Positions 11,927-23,141 of a stretch of 64,000 bases of DNA are shown here, piece by piece. The position numbers and the translations under genes were made by a program. The notes beneath the pieces are model-generated. The model saw nothing but the letters and a program-made list of their open reading frames with translations, made no database searches and was not told where the DNA came from. Source of the DNA: Dactylonectria macrodidyma (taxonomy: Eukaryota; Ascomycota; Sordariomycetes; Hypocreales; Nectriaceae); assembly GCA_020744425.1 (NCBI GenBank), contig JAGMUV010000004.1, positions 3,286,001 through 3,350,000 of the forward strand, in the 5' to 3' direction. Positions within the stretch are counted from its first letter, which is position 1. Each line of letters opens with the position of its first letter.

Positions 11927-12511
11927 ATGGATCACGGACGCGACCCCTGTCCCTGGGTCATTCTCAATGACTTTGGTGGTGCCTTTTGCATGGGCGTAAG
12001 TGTTTCCCCCCTCCCCCGCCCTCCTTTGACAATTGGACACCCGTGCCACGCAGCAGAATTTCTCGTCAATGGTCAAAATATCATCCGTCGCTAACCATTT
12101 TTTTCCTCCCGCACACAGGCTATCGGCGGCACCATCTGGCATGGCATCAAGGGCTTCCGAAACTCGCCCTACGGCGAGCGCCGCATCGGCGCCATCACGG
12201 CCATCAAGATGCGCGCCCCCGTGCTGGGCGGCAACTTCGGCGTTTGGGGCGGCCTGTTCTCGACCTTTGACTGCGCCGTCAAGGGTGTCCGCAGGAAGGA
12301 GGACCCTTACAACGCCATCATCGCCGGCTTCTTCACCGGCGGCTCCCTGGCCATCCGCGGCGGCTACAAGGCTGCCCGCAACGGCGCCATCGGCTGCGCC
12401 GTCCTGCTTGCTGTCATCGAGGGCGTTGGCATCGGCTTCAGCAAGATGCTGGCCGGATCTACCAAGCTCGAGGTCCCCGTGGCCCCGGGCAGCGCCGAGG
12501 CTACGCTGTAG
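11927..12511 (+). CDS. TIM17: mitochondrial import inner membrane translocase subunit TIM17
   Basis: Two exons, 11927-11995 and 12119-12511, encode 153 residues, the usual Tim17 length. The 123-nt intron has a GTAAGT donor, a GCTAAC branch site and a CACAG acceptor. The N-terminus [18 protein letters not shown] joins directly to [19 protein letters not shown], the typical first helix and loop of the family. Four hydrophobic Gly-rich segments follow, including [18 protein letters not shown] and [17 protein letters not shown]. Known role: Tim17 is the core lateral channel subunit of the TIM23 complex, which moves presequence proteins across or into the inner mitochondrial membrane. The last 15 residues are a short hydrophilic tail. 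A possible poly(A) signal AATAAA lies at 12591-12596. Confidence 0.96.
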
Positions 12512-13070
12512 ATGCCAAGTTGACGACCGGGTCTGCACTCAGGACCGATGATGATGACGACGGCAACTCGTTCGACGACGAGAACGGCAAAATAAAAACA
12601 CATCCCACACCCTCCCCTCTCAACTCCACCATGAACCAAATTCCGGGCCTCTTTCCACTCAGAGGCCCTCTGTATTTTCCATCAGCATCATCACCATCAA
12701 CACCACCGCCAACCAAAAAAGACACTCGGCTGACGGTATAATCTTGCACATTCGCATTGGGTCGGCGTTCCATGTACTATAGAGAAAGAATACGGGACGA
12801 TAAGGAGGAGGGGCGGGTTCTGGCTTAGCAAGGGAGCTTTATATGCTTTTGACACAAGACGACACACTATTCCACGTCTGATGAGACGGTGTACGATCCG
12901 GAGAGCTAAGAAATGCGCGCATGTCGGCTCAAGGGGGTTGCAAAGGGGGGCCCGAGAACATGGGCGACGGAAGTGAGACAGAGACAGATATCCTGGGCTG
13001 AGATCTCACGTTAGGAGCTTATGTTTCTTGAGAACTGGGTACAGAACCAATACACAGTGGCATTTCCTGC
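12512..13070. other. convergent 3' region of TIM17 and the asparaginase gene
   Basis: Both neighbouring genes end toward this region. It contains an AATAAA at 12591-12596 suited to TIM17 polyadenylation on the plus strand. No open frame with domain content is seen. Confidence 0.5.
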
Positions 13071-14551
13071 TCATCGCTTTCCGCCAGTTACTTGCTCTCC
13101 AAGGTCGTCTGAGGCCCCGTTCGTCCAGATACTCATGACAGGCTCGCCATGGTCGTCTATCCACGCCCGAAACATGCCACCGCAGTTGTAGTCCATCAAG
13201 ATCTCGGAGCGAGCGTCGACAACCCGGCCGGCGGCATCGCGGACGACGGCGCACTCGATGCCGATGACGCCGCCCTCGCCTTCGCCCGTCCGGCCCCACC
13301 GGTCCCCCGCGCTCAGCTCCAGCTCGCCCCCAGGGCCGGCGACGCGGGTCACAGCGGCGGCACCGGCCTCGGGCTTCCACCGCGCGAGAGCCCCGACGGT
13401 GCGCAGCGCGTTGATGCGCAGGAACGAGTCGCCGTTGCCCGTTCCGGAGCCGCCGATGGACCGCGTCGTCGTCGTCTGCCCTTGCCAGGGGGGCAGCGGA
13501 GCGTAGGTCTGCGGCGTGGGGAGGCAGTCTGCCAGGGCGCCGGCGAGGGCGTCGCCGAGGACGACGGAGGGGCCCCGTCTAGTCAGGGCTCCTCGCAACC
13601 GATGCCAGACGCCGGCGCTGGCTCCGGTCGGGTGGCCGTCTTCGGTCCACTCCTCGGCCCAGAAGCCGGCGCCGACGACGGGCGTGTCGCCGATGCGGCC
13701 CGTCAGCTTGTTGGTCATGCCGCCCGTGCTGGTCGCCACGCAGATGACGCCGTCCCCATCGAGCGCCACGGCGCCGCAGGTGCCTTGGGGAAGGTACTCC
13801 TCGGCGCTCCATGTCGCCCCCGCGCTGCTTTCACCCTTCCGCTCCCGGTCCAGGGCGCGCCGGTGCTCGTCCCAGCGTTGCTGCGTGAAGAAGTAGTCCG
13901 GGTCGACGAGGTCCAACCCGTAGTCCGCCGCCAGCTGCTCCGCCGCGGCGCCGAAGAGCTGCGTGTGGCCCTGCGCCGAGGGAACGTCGAGGCCCTGTTC
14001 CGAGGGCACGTCTAGACCTGCCCGTCCTGGCCGCAGGTCGTCCTGGCCGTGCTCGAGCATGGCCCGCGCCAGGGCTATCGGGTTGCGCACCCTGCGGAGG
14101 CCCATGACGCCCACGCCGCGCTTATCTCGGCCCCGCGAGACCATGACGGACGCCTCAAGCTCGTTGACGCCGTCCCGCGTGAAGACGGCGCCGTGGCCGC
14201 TATTGAAGAGTGTGTTGTCCTCGAGTAGCGCCACGGCAAAGGTGGCCACGTCCAGGGCCGACGGGAGCAGAGCTGCCGACGAGCTGGCTGGTGACTTCTC
14301 AGAGCCGTTCCCAGCCGGCGTGGTCATGTAAGCATTTGTCTTGGTGATCTATGCGTTTCCCTGGTCAGTGTCTGCTTATGAAGCATGGCCTTTAGGGAGA
14401 GGCGGTGACTGACGATGGTGATGAGGGCATCGCGATAGGCTTGGTACTTTTCTGGCGGATAATTCTCCCGCTGGATGTTGCCTGCTCCGCCGTGGATGAT
14501 GATCCGAGGTTGCAGTTTGAAGTGCCGGCTCTCTTGAACCCTGTATTCCAT
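13071..14551 (-). CDS. isoaspartyl peptidase / L-asparaginase (Ntn hydrolase)
   Basis: Two exons on the minus strand, 14551-14414 and 14339-13071, encode 468 residues. The 74-nt intron (donor GTCAGT, acceptor CCAAG) joins YRDALITI to TNAYMTTPAG, as in fungal relatives. The N-terminal RIIIHGGAGNI block and LFNSGHGAVFTRDG belong to the asparaginase_2 family. The predicted autocleavage and nucleophile residue is Thr233 in LPQGTCGAVALD, followed by STGGMTNKLTGRIGDTPVVGAG. Known chemistry: the precursor cleaves itself before this Thr, and the mature alpha/beta enzyme hydrolyses L-asparagine and/or beta-aspartyl dipeptides. No signal peptide is seen, so a cytosolic role is likely. The linker before the cleavage site holds a near-exact 8-residue duplication (LDVPSEQG, LDVPSAQG, about residues 155-170). 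The coding GC content is high. The donor GTCAGT is not the optimal consensus, but the domain continuity supports it. Confidence 0.9.
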
Positions 14552-14984
14552 GACTATGTGAGTCTTTTATATATGTTATTTGCTCTTTACAAGATGAGCC
14601 ACTGATAAGCCAACTGACGTTGGTTGTCACGTCTTGAACGGATGCATCGATTGGATGAAGACTCCGATTGCCCCACATCTCGCCTACCCTGCACCCTCGG
14701 GACGTCATGGTGAGGATCAAGGGCTGCTCATCAAGATGATCAAATTCCAAGTGGCACAGCATAAAAAGCATAAGAGGTTACAAATAATAGAGATGAGGTG
14801 AATAATCGCACGTAGCTACCTAATAGTATCCAAAACAATTAATTCCCTGGGTATCAATATTGCCAATGTACTGTCTTCCTTAAATCTTAGACTCCTGAAT
14901 GCATACCTTCTATATTCTCAAATCTGCCATGCTAACTCTCACCGACTTCCACGAAACTCGTTTTAGATGTCAATAGACATGAAC
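14552..14984. other. spacer between bZIP stop and asparaginase start
   Basis: This 433-bp AT-richer spacer separates two minus-strand genes. It must contain the 3' UTR of the bZIP gene and the promoter of the asparaginase gene. No gene is seen. Confidence 0.5.
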
Positions 14985-16893
14985 CTAGTGTTGCAAAATA
15001 ATAGACTGCTTCACTGCCTTGTGGATATCCTGAGGTCGGAGACCAGGGGTGCGGCCCAAACAGACTGCCATGCAAGTCATTTCTGCAAAGTGTTAACTGG
15101 CGTACTTTTGACAACGATGAGGTCTTGACTTACGGGCGACAAGTTGATTCACGTCGATTGTTACTTTGGTCCTTGCCCATGTAGCATCACCCTCCCAAGC
15201 CTGCCAAGTTGCATCAGGGATCTCAAAGGGTAAGGGTTGGGTGAATTGGGTAGTTGGAGTGCCAGTTGGCAAGTCAGGAACCACACCAGGACCTTGGCCG
15301 GTGTTTTGGGCTGGCATTGTGTTGTGATCCCTCATCATGGCCGGTGGGACAGCTCCTGGCCACATATTGATCGAGGGATTGACATAGCCTGGTGCAGCAT
15401 TAAAAAGTCCCGGATCCTCTGTAGGTTGCCATTGCTGAACGGGGCTTCTTCTGTTGGGGTCATAAGACCATGGCGCTGGTTGTGGGGGTTCTTCTTCGAA
15501 TGCGTGGAGTTCAATCTCGGCGTCGACAAAGTCTTTGTTCGCAGGGATCACAATATTATGATGACGCAGATATATCTCTACCTCATCCGCATCATAAAAG
15601 TCACCCTCAAAGCCGGGTTCAAGCATGCGGAGTCGATGATCAACGCGCATATCCCGTGTGGCTTCGACTAGTGGGTTCCAAGGTCCCATGGAGAAGCCAT
15701 TCATGTCGTCGGGCTTGTAGGGCTCTGGAAGGCCTTGGTTTCCGAGTGGTACCTCACAGCCTGATATGCACCCAATTCCCTCGGTGCTTGGAAAGTGATG
15801 GAGGCCCGCTCCACCTAGATTCGTGAATGGAACTTTCCAATTGTTCAAAGTCTCCTGCGAATTACACAGCAGGCTTGCTAACAAGCGGCGGGCAATCTCC
15901 CTCCTGCTTTCGAAGTGTAAACAAAAGCTGAACACTGCCATGTAGCGGTCGGGTGGAGGGTTGCTCATTACCGATAGTTTGTACCCCGCCTCCAAGATTG
16001 TCCTCTGGAGACGACGGCCAAATGTGCTTTCTTGAGCTGCAAACGAGGGAGGCGCTGGAGGGGGGGCGAGAAGTGGATTGGCGAAAGGGTCATAACAGCG
16101 TAAGGCTTGAGCCCTAGCCTCGTCGAGGGGATAACTTGAGTCTTTCGCACTGTGACCGGTGAGGGAGTCGACTGAAGAGTCGGCAGATTCGCTGAACTGC
16201 TGAAACGTGACCAGCAGGTTTTGGGTATTGTCGAGACTAGCCTCCTCAGAGCCCAATTCCGTGTTTGGGGTGGAGAGGACCTCATTTGATGACGCAGATG
16301 AGCTGATACTCTTCTTCGAACTGCCCGGCTGAATAATCGCCAGCTGTGAGTGCTCAACTGCAGAATTGAGAGTGCCTTCAGCAGACTCATATGTGCCAGC
16401 ATCGGTATCAGCGATAGTCGAAACGTCTTCTGCGGTTACCTGTCGTTGAAGGGCAAGGAACTTGCGGTTGGCCTCCGCTAAGTGCTGAGCGACCTCGGGT
16501 GACCCCTGTAGCACTCCCTGACCGAGTACAAAGTGAGACAAGCTCATGAATTCACGTCCCATGTCTTCGTTGATTTGCTCAAGCTCTTTGACTCTCTGCT
16601 TAAGAGTGTCGATGGCGGTGTCTTTGCGATTGCGGTATGCGCGCTGAGCCAGCCGAATCTGTGTGCGGCGACGCTGCATCCAGTGTTAGAGTTGGATAAT
16701 ATGAAGGCCCAATTGACCGTGGTGAGAGGGAATAATAGGCTCTACTCACGTCTGCAGGTGTCTCGTCTTTGGTGTCAAGACGCGGCCGACCTCTTGATCT
16801 TTTCTTTCCACCACCCTCATCTCCGTCATCAGAAGGGTCCGACCTCTTCCGAGAGGAACTTGGAGGGTCGGTGTCAGGGGAAGAGCGCGGCAT
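14985..16893 (-). CDS. fungal bZIP transcription factor
   Basis: Three minus-strand exons, 16893-16750, 16673-15134 and 15082-14985, encode 593 residues. The introns are 76 nt (GTGAGT donor, GATGCAG acceptor) and 51 nt (GTAAGT donor, GTTAAC branch site, TTTGCAG acceptor). The last exon replaces a stop-bearing read-through with a terminus MTCMAVCLGRTPGLRPQDIH followed by 12 more residues. A basic stretch KKRSRGRPRL (30-39) precedes the bZIP. The basic region is RRRTQIRLAQRAYRNRKD (49-66) and the zipper heptads are L72, L79, M86 and L93. The usual bZIP asparagine is replaced by Arg55, as in one fungal bZIP subclass. Residues about 225-300 hold a conserved-looking helical block (RRLQRTILEAGYKLSVMSNP and on). 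It is predicted to be a nuclear DNA-binding dimer. Its target genes are unknown. Confidence 0.87.
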
Positions 16894-18825
16894 GATGATG
16901 GGGTTGAAAGGAAGAGAATTGGATTGGAATTCGCGAGAAAAGGGTGAGGCTGTATCTGTAGCGAATCTGGAATGCTTGGAACACACTGGTTGTGACTCAG
17001 ATTATTGGGTTATGATATGATATGATTGACTGTTGAGTGAACTTATGAGTTCTGGGTTGTTAGGTAGGTTTGGGTTGGTTGGTGGGTCGAATGAAGGGAA
17101 TAGTCGGGTAGTTGTGGGTGTAGATGATGACTTGTGAAGGTGCCAACGAACAACAGCAAGTAGGTAGGAGCGGGAGAGTGAAGTCAAGCGGATGAGCTCC
17201 CCAGCCCAGTTGAAGTTGCCTGGTTAAAGACGACCTAGTTCGAATGGTTGGGCTGGATGCCGCTGGTCTAAGGGAGCTTGGCTTAGGTCGGGATAGAAAT
17301 ACCAGCAACGAAGGGATAGACTCGGTGAGAGAGAGTTGAGACACCTAGCAACCTAGAGGATAAGATGAGTCAAACAAGAGCCTCGAAGTATGATGAATAT
17401 GAAGAATATGGCCAAATTTAGATAGAAGTTGGACCACTGAATAAGATTCCAGCTGTCATTCGACCACGAAGAGTGGAAAAGAGAGGAATGAGAAGAAGGG
17501 ATGGCGACAATTGGTGGCGGTACGCGGGGAACCGAGACCGGGGACTATGCATGGCCAGGATGGCATTCACCACATAGGCTGGAGTTGCTGGAGAGGATGA
17601 TGAGATGAGAGGTGAAGCAGCAAAGCAGGGACGTGGAGCGTGGTGGTGGTGATGGTGGGCGGCGATGAGGGTGATGGGAGATGGAGACAGACACGGGATT
17701 GTAAAGGAAAATGGAGAAGAACGAAGATGGAGAGTGAGATAACGTGAGTGCGCTGGCCAGAAGGTTAAAAGCGAAGCTAAGCTGGGTATTTAGTGGCCTA
17801 CGATGTTCCCTCCCAGCGCCCTGTCAGCCCTGTATGCGTCCCCACCATCACGAGAATGTCAGCCAGCCTCAGCGAGTACTGAGACACTGTAAAATGGACG
17901 AATGAAGTGTCAACGATGACCTTGGCATGGCTTTTATGTGAGGCCGTACTACATGAGGTGTCAGTTTTGCTTTGTTGACGTTGGGCCGCGGAGTTAGGAG
18001 ACTGAAGGACGGACAAGGCTCTGTGATGGCGGCATACCTGCCTACGTCTTGACAACTACTGGTCCTCCTAACTCTTACCTGTACTCCCACATTTTTAAAA
18101 CAAATCCCCGTTCATCTTGTTCCCCGGATCTGAGTTACTCGGCTCTAGCAAAAGTATGATTGGCGAACCCGATGTCTCCGGTAGACTGGGCGGCACAGCG
18201 GTAGGGAGATAGTACAAGTGGTACAAGCCCACCCTGACTGGGACTGCAGCCTGAACTGCGGCACGAATCGGCTGCACCGGCTCTACCTTGCTGACCCGTC
18301 CAACAGTGGCGATCCGGTGAGAGATGGCTGAGACTCACAGACGGCACAGTGGTGATCTTTTCTATATTCGGGAGATGGTCTGGACAAGACAGAGGCCCAG
18401 ACGTATGGATGACCAAGGCCTACGCAGGCAATATGGTCGAGGTGGGGAAGAAGAAAGGGTCTGGATTCCTGGGTTTTGAGCCCCACTAAACAGCCACAAC
18501 CGCCACTGTCCGACCGCTAAATGACCCGTCTTGCTTGTCTCCGAGGAACGTGCTAGCCATTGTGCGGTCTGCTGTGCGAGAACTGTCGTGCGAGCTTGCT
18601 CTGAATGAATCCAATCCCACTTCGATGCACGAGTAATCCCGCTAAATAATTCCGCCGAGTTATTTCCCCATGATTTCTGCCAGTCATCTTCTAGTGTCTT
18701 TCTCGTGCATGGCTCAGCCTCAATGGACAGGATCGGGATTTGGCAGCTTGGAAGGCTGTGCACCTGTCCCACCTCTCCCTTGTGTATCTGTACCCTTCAT
18801 GTGGTAATTAGTAGACGGTCTGGGT

Positions 18826-18853
18826 AAAAAAAAAAGAAAAGAAAAAGAAAAAG
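18826..18853. repeat. A/G homopurine tract
   Basis: Twenty-eight consecutive purines (runs of A separated by single G) lie in the shared promoter region of the bZIP and kinase genes. Such tracts often exclude nucleosomes in fungi (general knowledge). Confidence 0.75.
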
Positions 18854-19129
18854 CACAAAATTGAATCGTGCGACAGCGTTGGATAGTGAGTGGAACATGA
18901 GCAGTTGGTGGCCCATCCTAGTCTCTAGGTAGACGAATACTCCTCGTCGCTCTCCGCCAGAACCTCTGTCTCACCATCTTCAACACCATCACAACTACCA
19001 CCGCCACCAACGCCAACAATTCCACCGCGCTTCCTCCCGACTCACCGACCCTCCCGTGATCTTGCTCTACGCCTCATCACGATCGCCCTTCTCGACTCAC
19101 GCTACTGAGACTATCCGCACCCGCCTGCC

Positions 19130-19156
19130 ATGGCTCTTGCCGTTGCCATAGCTTGA
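19130..19156 (+). promoter_or_regulatory. short upstream ORF before the kinase gene
   Basis: An ATG at 19130 opens an eight-residue frame ending in TGA at 19156, 111 nt before the kinase start codon. It would act as an upstream ORF if the transcript begins upstream of it; there is no evidence here for the transcription start. Confidence 0.35.
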
Positions 19157-19267
19157 CCTCCCCTCCTCCGCACTCTTTCCGCACACAAACCTACACCCCC
19201 GAACCACGACCCCCACTGCCGCGCACGCCCGCCAGTCCTCGAGCCATCGAGGACTTTGCGACAAGCT

Positions 19268-21600
19268 ATGGGCGATTGGGTCAGAGGATGGACTCGGGTC
19301 GGGCAAGTAGACCCGACTCAATCCTACAACCGCTTCTGGGAAATCGAGCGCGAACTCGACGAGCAACGGATTATTAATGCTTGGGACAACGATGACAATT
19401 GGCCAAGCATGTGTGTTGCGCCTCTCAACTACTATATCTCATAGAACCAATTTTCTAATCACCAGATTGTGACAGAAACAAACCCCTCTTCAGCGGCCCC
19501 GAAGCGAAACGATTCGATGGTAGACTCGTTAAGCTCGACGATCTCGGATACGGCGCCTTCGGTCGCGTCGAGGAAGTGACGTATGGTTCTGTGCGCCTTG
19601 CCCGCAAGCGCATCACTCGCCGCCGAGGCTTCACTATTGAGGACTTGCGCCAGGAGAGCTTAACCATGAACAAGCTTGACCATCGCCATGTTGTCAAGCT
19701 CGTCGCCACTTATGCGCCCCGCCCGCACGAGTTGTGTCTCCTCATCTGGCCTGCTGCTGTCTGCAACTTGAGCATCCTGCTCGAGGACCTCGAGTCGTTG
19801 CGCCTCGGCGATGGCGATCGCGAGGACACCATCGAAAGACTCAATGCCCTCGACCTTAAGGATCTGAGTGCGATAGAACCAAACACCGAGAATCAAGGTC
19901 TCGACTGCCATACTAAGTGTCCTCTCGAATTCCTTCGCAACGTCATTGGCTGTGTCTCTCGTGCCATGGCACACTGCCACTCCAACGATGTCCGCCACCT
20001 TGATATCAAGCCCTCCAACATCCTACTCAAAGCAGATCGCGTTTATCTGGCTGATTTCGGGATCTCGCGAGATGTCAGCGGACAGGACCAGACCACCACG
20101 GAAGGACTGCCCGGGACGGAAAGATGGAGGGCTCCAGAGCTGTACGCTGATCATGGATCCAGCATGCAGCTTTCAGACGTCTATTCCCTCGGGCTCGTCT
20201 TCTTAAACATAGCCACTGTGCTTTATAACGTTCGCCTCGCCGAGTTTGATGAAGTACTGAAATACTCGTCCAGACAGACCCGAGAAGAACAATTACGCAC
20301 TCGGGAGGACAAGCTGCGAGCACATGTCGAAAAACTCATGTCTCATGCGTTGGTCACACCTCCATTCATGTTTACGTTTGAGGGCCAGGAGACGGTACGG
20401 CCCCGGCCAGTTGTCAGCCTGATATCGAAAATGATTACATCAAACCCACGGAACCGCCTCTCAATAGACAAAATTGATGACAAGTTGTCGATGCTTGGCG
20501 GCATACACCAGATTTACCACGGCGAGTGCTGCAAGCGACCGATATCTTGGGTCGAGAACAAGTGGGATAGGAAATTCACAGCAATGGGCAACCTTCGGAA
20601 AGAAAATGAACGACAGAAGAAAAGGATCGATGAGCTGGAAGGAAGAGACAAGACATATGAGCTACGGCTCGAGCATGAGCGCAAGGCACATGAGCACACT
20701 ATTTCAGTGCTTCAAGCCAAGTTGAAGGAAGCTGAGGAAAAATGTCGGAGGCTCGAATCTGAAAATGCCGACCACAAAAAGAGTTCTGGACGCGGCCAGG
20801 CTCGGCCGTCCCTGCCGAGAGCAAATCGAGGGGGCAACGGATCTCCTCTGCCGAACACTGGCCTTGGACTGATGAAGACGCGATCGACACCGACCACACC
20901 AGCTTCGAGGCCTCCGCTTCAGCCGTCGTCTCGCTCTACCCACCGATTTTCGACCGATGGACGATCACCATTGGTCCAACAACAACTGTTCGCTCCGCGA
21001 CCTCTCAGTGCCTCCACGACGCCCCGTGGACCGATCGAGCGACCAAACTCCCGCTCACCAAGCTTTACCAGCCTCGCTGGGTACCAACTCCGTTCTCGCG
21101 GTTCTGGCTCCAAACTTCCCTTGCCCGTGACTCCCGGCCGTAGCGACACACCCAATTTGAACCGGGAACAGAGCTTGACTGACAGCAGCATGGCGTCCTC
21201 AATCTTTTCACGGCAGAGCTTCGAGACGACGCCAACTCCCGCCCAGAACAGCCCAGCGCTAGGTCGCAACTCCATTCCTCTGGATGGAAACAAGGAGCCA
21301 CTATGGGGCCAGCTTGCGGAGAGGCCTGCACCGTCCTTTGAACGGGTATCTACACCTGAGCAAGCCTCGTTACCGTCTGAGCCGAGTAGCCCTGCCCTGT
21401 CGATGGCTCTATCCGCTATGTCATCGCCAAGGACGCTCAAGTCAGAGCTTGTTAGCGAAAATGGAGAATCAAGGCGCGTACCCTCGCTCCCTACCATGAA
21501 AAGCTGGGCCGAGGTTGCCAATGACGGCAAGACGGCCAAACGTTCGCGAGGCATCAGAACTGTGGAATCCGCGGAACGAGCCTTTCTCGCCAGTCCCTAA
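19268..21600 (+). CDS. protein kinase with coiled coil and disordered C-terminal tail
   Basis: Two exons, 19268-19412 and 19466-21600, encode 759 residues. The 53-nt intron (donor GTGTTG, CTAATC branch, ACCAG acceptor) is the only simple join I found between the N-terminal frame and the kinase frame; the donor is non-optimal, so the junction near residue 49 is the weakest point. Kinase motifs seen: glycine loop GYGAFGRV (76-83), Lys96 in LARKRI, catalytic loop HLDIKPSNILL (226-236), DFG (245-247) and RAPELY (271-274 region). His-Leu-Asp replaces the common His-Arg-Asp, making it a non-RD kinase. Residues about 340-400 form a predicted coiled coil with charged heptads (NERQKKRIDELEGRDKTYEL). 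The last 350 residues are Ser/Pro/Thr-rich and probably disordered. It should be an active Ser/Thr kinase. The pathway is unknown. Confidence 0.82.
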
Positions 21601-23141
21601 TGCATTCTATATTTGTCTATCCTCGGAAAGAATCGACGCACCATTTCGGCACTCAATCTGACCAAGTTATATTCCCTTCGCCGGGTTCTATTGACAGATT
21701 GGCGGTGCTGATAGCAAGCACCGAAGCCCTTGATGACCATGTTCTGTAACTGGAAGACGGATCACAGGCTAGCACAATGTTATGGATGGCTCGTTCCTAT
21801 CCAGACTTGAGACTTACGCAGTGATTAGAGACGCTGATGCCCCAATTCAATCGATGATATGCCGGTGATGTTGCGACATGCACCTATGCGAGCCAGAATG
21901 GAGTCGATTCAGAAACATGCGGATCGATAACAGGAAAGAGCCTCCAGCCGAAACCTAGGCCAAAGAAAATTGTTGGCGGCTGTTGAGGCGTAAAGAATAT
22001 GTGGTTGTTAGCGGCTCGAAATCTTCCTTCGTCTTCTCACTCTCGCGAAAGGCCACTTCCATGGCGAATACTGACGTTGTCACCAGTGAGACGGAGACAA
22101 GTACAACCGCTGGAGAACACACACACACTGGCGCAGATTTTCCGCAGCAGAACACACAGAGAAAAAATGCCATGGAGTTTGAAGTGTTGTAGCAAAATTG
22201 TTGAAGCATTACGAGTTAAGCTGCCTATTACCAAAATAAGGGGATATGTTCTCTTCTTGAACATAGTTGCTGGCATCAAACCCTGTCAACCTACCCCCGA
22301 TTGGATGCTCTGGAGGTTAAAGGTGTCGGTGCTGTCATGGCGGCATGAGTTACTCCTGGTCTAAATGCACCTCTTTCGCCCCATGGCCAGATGGATGCGA
22401 AGGCTTGCCATTAAGGTATGATGCGAGCATCATATCGAGGATCTTTTGGTTGTTAGTATGTAGCGTAGACTCAACCCCCCCTCCAAAAGACCATCTGAAG
22501 CCTGGGCTATGCAAAGTACCATGGTTGCCATATTTACTTTAACATCAACACATGTGCTGCTACTCCTGCGACCTTGCTAGTCGTGTGGATTGCGCCTCTA
22601 GATCCTGGATAGCCTCCTGGATAGCCTCCTGGATCGCATCACTGTCGGCCTTCGAGACCAACAGTATGGGCTTCTGGACAAGGCGATGGAGAACGGAACA
22701 CGGAAACCTCACAATTGACAATTAGAGATGCTTCTCTTAGGTAGCTCAGTTTTAGTTGTTTATTTACTAATATCATGCGTCTTCATTTCCCCTTAGGCCA
22801 TGATACAAGGTGAGTCTGAACTACGATAGCGATCATTCCATGGTACGTTATGGCTCCTGCATAGGTGATGAGAAATAACGTACTTTGGCATCAGGTTGAT
22901 GTCATATTCTCGCCAAGTCAAATGAATATTAGATAAATCACCGAAGGAAGTATTGCGCCATGACTCTAGCGCCCCGTAATGTAACAGACCCAACTTGCCT
23001 ATGCGTTGCATCTGCGCCATTCACCACGTGCGAGTAATGCTCAATGCGTATATCATACATGAATCATAATCTCGTGCATATCTACCCAGTTCACCAGCTT
23101 CATCTTACATGTATTAGTTCCATGATAGTACAGTACAGTGT
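21601..23141. other. convergent intergenic region
   Basis: The kinase gene (plus) and LYR gene (minus) end toward this 1.5-kb region. Only short frames without domains are present (for example 21999-22364). A 12-bp triple repeat is at 22604-22639. I see no RNA gene. Confidence 0.5.
22604..22639. repeat. 12-bp tandem repeat CCTGGATAGCCT, three copies
   Basis: Two exact copies (22604-22615, 22616-22627) are followed by a third with changes at its end (22628-22639). The array is in noncoding DNA. Confidence 0.85.

Larger units (their letters stand above)
16894..19267. other. divergent promoter region between bZIP and kinase genes
   Basis: These 2.4 kb separate the bZIP gene (minus) from the kinase gene (plus). 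It holds CT-rich leaders on both sides, a purine tract at 18826-18853, and many short open frames without domains. A small upstream ORF before the kinase lies at 19130-19156. The bZIP leader may be long, since AG-rich plus-strand sequence (CT-rich on the sense strand) continues to about 17750. Confidence 0.5.

Noticed and set aside
13149..14015. Plus-strand 288-codon frame
   Set aside because: Antisense shadow of the GC-rich asparaginase gene, whose family motifs and active site are clear on the minus strand.
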